Part shown: piece after piece, positions 15,863-16,900 of the stretch
Numbering within the stretch: the stretch's first letter is position 1
How the letters are laid out: every line of letters starts with the position of its first letter
Source: Pseudorhodobacter sp.
GTDB taxonomy: Bacteria > Pseudomonadota > Alphaproteobacteria > Rhodobacterales > Rhodobacteraceae
Direction: 5' to 3'
Length of the DNA stretch: 16,900 nucleotides
NCBI GenBank assembly: GCA_014378345.1
Contig: JACMNW010000288.1
Span: 1-16,900 of the forward strand
Position numbers and translations under genes: made by a program
Notes under the pieces: generated by a model
Database searches by the model: none
Told to the model about the DNA's origin: nothing
What the model saw: only the letters and a program-made list of their open reading frames with translations

Positions 15863-16204
15863 GATGAGATGAACCTGTCGATGCGGTAATGTTGGGTTCG
15901 CGTGACCAAGCAGGGTAAAATTTAGGGCAGGAGTTGTGTTGTGGTCTGAAATGTTAAAAACTGGGTAAAATTAGAAAAAACCAGGTAGAATTAAATATAG
16001 AACATGCCCAGATAACTAGCCATATTTAAAAAAATCAATTGCTTGGCGCGTTTCTTCCCGATGTAGATAAAACAGTTTGTCCTTTCATGACTATCGTGGA
16101 TCTAAAGTTAGGTGTTCCATCCCGGATGATCACATAGACTCTCGGCGCTCTGCGTTTTTCATGGCAAGATCGGTCCTGAGGGACATTAGAAGAGGGGTTC
16201 GGGC
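15863..16204. other. AT-rich gap without genes
   Basis: About 340 bp with no supported gene. The part from roughly 15905 to 16110 is clearly richer in A and T than the rest of the window and has long A runs. It holds three short direct repeats (15911-15994). The last 90 bp are probably the leader of the IS481 element. It may be the old promoter region of the GT2 gene plus DNA brought in with mobile elements. Confidence 0.5.
15911..15994 (+). repeat. Three imperfect direct repeats of about 14 bp
   Basis: CAGGGTAAAATTTAG (15911-15925), CTGGGTAAAATTAGA (15961-15975) and CCAGGTAGAATTAAA (15981-15995) share the core GGTAxAATT. They lie in the AT-rich gap beside the IS relic. They may be binding sites, mobile-element ends, or chance in skewed sequence. 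Confidence 0.35.
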
Positions 16205-16900
16205 ATGTTGATCCGTCTTCACAAGCAGGCGACGACGACGCCGAAGGTGCGGGCGGCGATCAGGCCAGCGTTGAGCCCGCGTCTGCCCTAACGGCGCGGT
16301 TTGGGAGTTTGGAGGGTCAGAAAACGATCCAGTGAATCGTTTTCCCGACAAACGGGCAGACCATATACAAATGGAAGCATCGCGACAAGGTTCTTGACCG
16401 CAGCCACACCCCGACTGGCTGCAAACCACACTTACGGCCCCGCGAGAAGCGGTCGCGGTGGTTCTGCGCAGAACGTTGCTGGTGTCGAGCGACGATCTGC
16501 TTGCCGTAGTGCGCGAGTTCCTGAACCCGGACGTATCGCGCTCGGGCCTCGACCGCTGCCTGCGGCGGCATGGGGTGGGCAATCTACGTGACCTGCAGGC
16601 GAAAGCCCCCAGACCGAAGCATAAGGCGTTCAAAGCCTGCGAGCCCGCCTATCTGCACGTGGGCTTCAAGTATCTGCCTCAAATGGCTGACGAAACTTTG
16701 CGCCCCTATCTTTCCGCGGCCATCGACCGGGCGACGCGCTGGGTCTTCATCCGCGTATTCAAATCCAAAACCGCCGCCAATGCCCGCCGATTTCTGCGCG
16801 ATCTGGAACGGGCCTGCCCAATCCGGATCAGAACGGTTTTGACCGATAACGGGAAGGAATTCACCGACCGCCTGTTCAGGCTGCGCCAACGCGTTGCAAC
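16205..16900 (+). pseudogene. IS481-family transposase, broken and incomplete
   Basis: The start MLIRLHKQATTTPKVRAAI (16205) is the usual IS481 N-terminus, but that frame meets TAA at 16289. A second frame continues with LTARFGS and, after a palindromic insertion with TGA at 16333, resumes as QTIYKWKHRDKVLDRSHTP. Near 16412 one base appears to be lost, and a third frame runs open to the window edge: LLAVVREFLNPDVSRSGLD, RCLRRHGVGNLRDL, KYLPQMADE, AIDRATRWVF and TVLTDNGKEFTDRLF. The second catalytic Asp is present (GAT at 16845). The first, normally in HVDVKYL, is Gly here (GGC at 16662, one base from GAC). Two frameshifts, an insertion and a lost catalytic residue make it inactive. The C-terminal third lies beyond the window. 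Confidence 0.88.
16320..16344. repeat. Palindromic insertion inside the transposase
   Basis: GAAAACGAT (16320-16328) and ATCGTTTTC (16336-16344) form a 9-bp stem around CCAGTGA. It lies within roughly 40-50 extra bases between the RFG and QTIYKW parts of the transposase, where the family has only a few residues. The stretch keeps the frame but adds a TGA. From memory, very similar palindromes recur in Rhodobacteraceae genomes; this was not checked. Confidence 0.55.

Larger units (their letters stand above)
16113..16900 (+). mobile_element. IS481-family insertion sequence remnant, cut by the window edge
   Basis: The element is recognised by its transposase. A possible left end is TGTTCCATCCCGG at 16113, about 90 bp before the transposase start. 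This end is guessed from the TG start and the change from AT-rich to GC-rich DNA, because the right end is outside the window and cannot be compared. No target duplication can be checked. Confidence 0.45.

Noticed and set aside
15911..15994. CRISPR array
   Set aside because: Units are too short, imperfect and unevenly spaced, and there are no cas genes.

Overview
The window looks like a chromosomal stretch of an alphaproteobacterium, most likely a Rhodobacteraceae (Roseobacter-group) species. This is inferred from the moderate-to-high GC, the protein style, the IS481-type transposase and the GT2 relic. No rRNA, tRNA or CRISPR is seen, so the genus is open. The decay at the right end would suit an IS-rich roseobacter.

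Left edge (1-673): the first 91 codons of a minus-strand ku gene (non-homologous end joining) run off the edge. About 400 bp of non-coding DNA follow, with two adjacent inverted repeats and a G-rich stretch. This is the divergent control region for ku and the glycan operon.

Centre (674-10758): a tightly packed plus-strand operon of five genes. The first junction has a 2-nt gap and the other three are 4-nt ATGA overlaps. The genes are a GT-B glycosyltransferase, UDP-galactopyranose mutase (glf), a second GT-B glycosyltransferase, a 1086-residue fusion of GT4 glycosyltransferase + Gfo/Idh/MocA oxidoreductase + zinc-less MDR dehydrogenase, and a 773-residue fusion of GT4 glycosyltransferase + GH1-like glycosidase. 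A convergent galE lies behind them. GalE would supply UDP-galactopyranose, Glf would turn it into UDP-galactofuranose, and four glycosyltransferase modules would use it and other donors. The two oxidoreductase modules and the glycoside hydrolase would modify or trim the sugar or cyclitol acceptor. No flippase, polymerase or ABC exporter is in view, so a short galactofuranose-containing glycolipid or glycoside is as likely as a polysaccharide. This region is the best candidate for an undescribed biosynthetic system.

Right centre (11109-14907): a complete osmF-yehY-yehX-yehW operon. It encodes an ABC importer for glycine betaine-type osmolytes, in the same gene order as I recall from E. coli and with translational coupling.

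Right end (14996-16900): a minus-strand GT2 glycosyltransferase broken by at least three frameshifts, an AT-rich gap with short direct repeats, and a decayed IS481-family transposase. The transposase has two frameshifts, a palindromic insertion carrying a stop codon, and a Gly in place of the first catalytic Asp. This flank is a graveyard next to intact operons.
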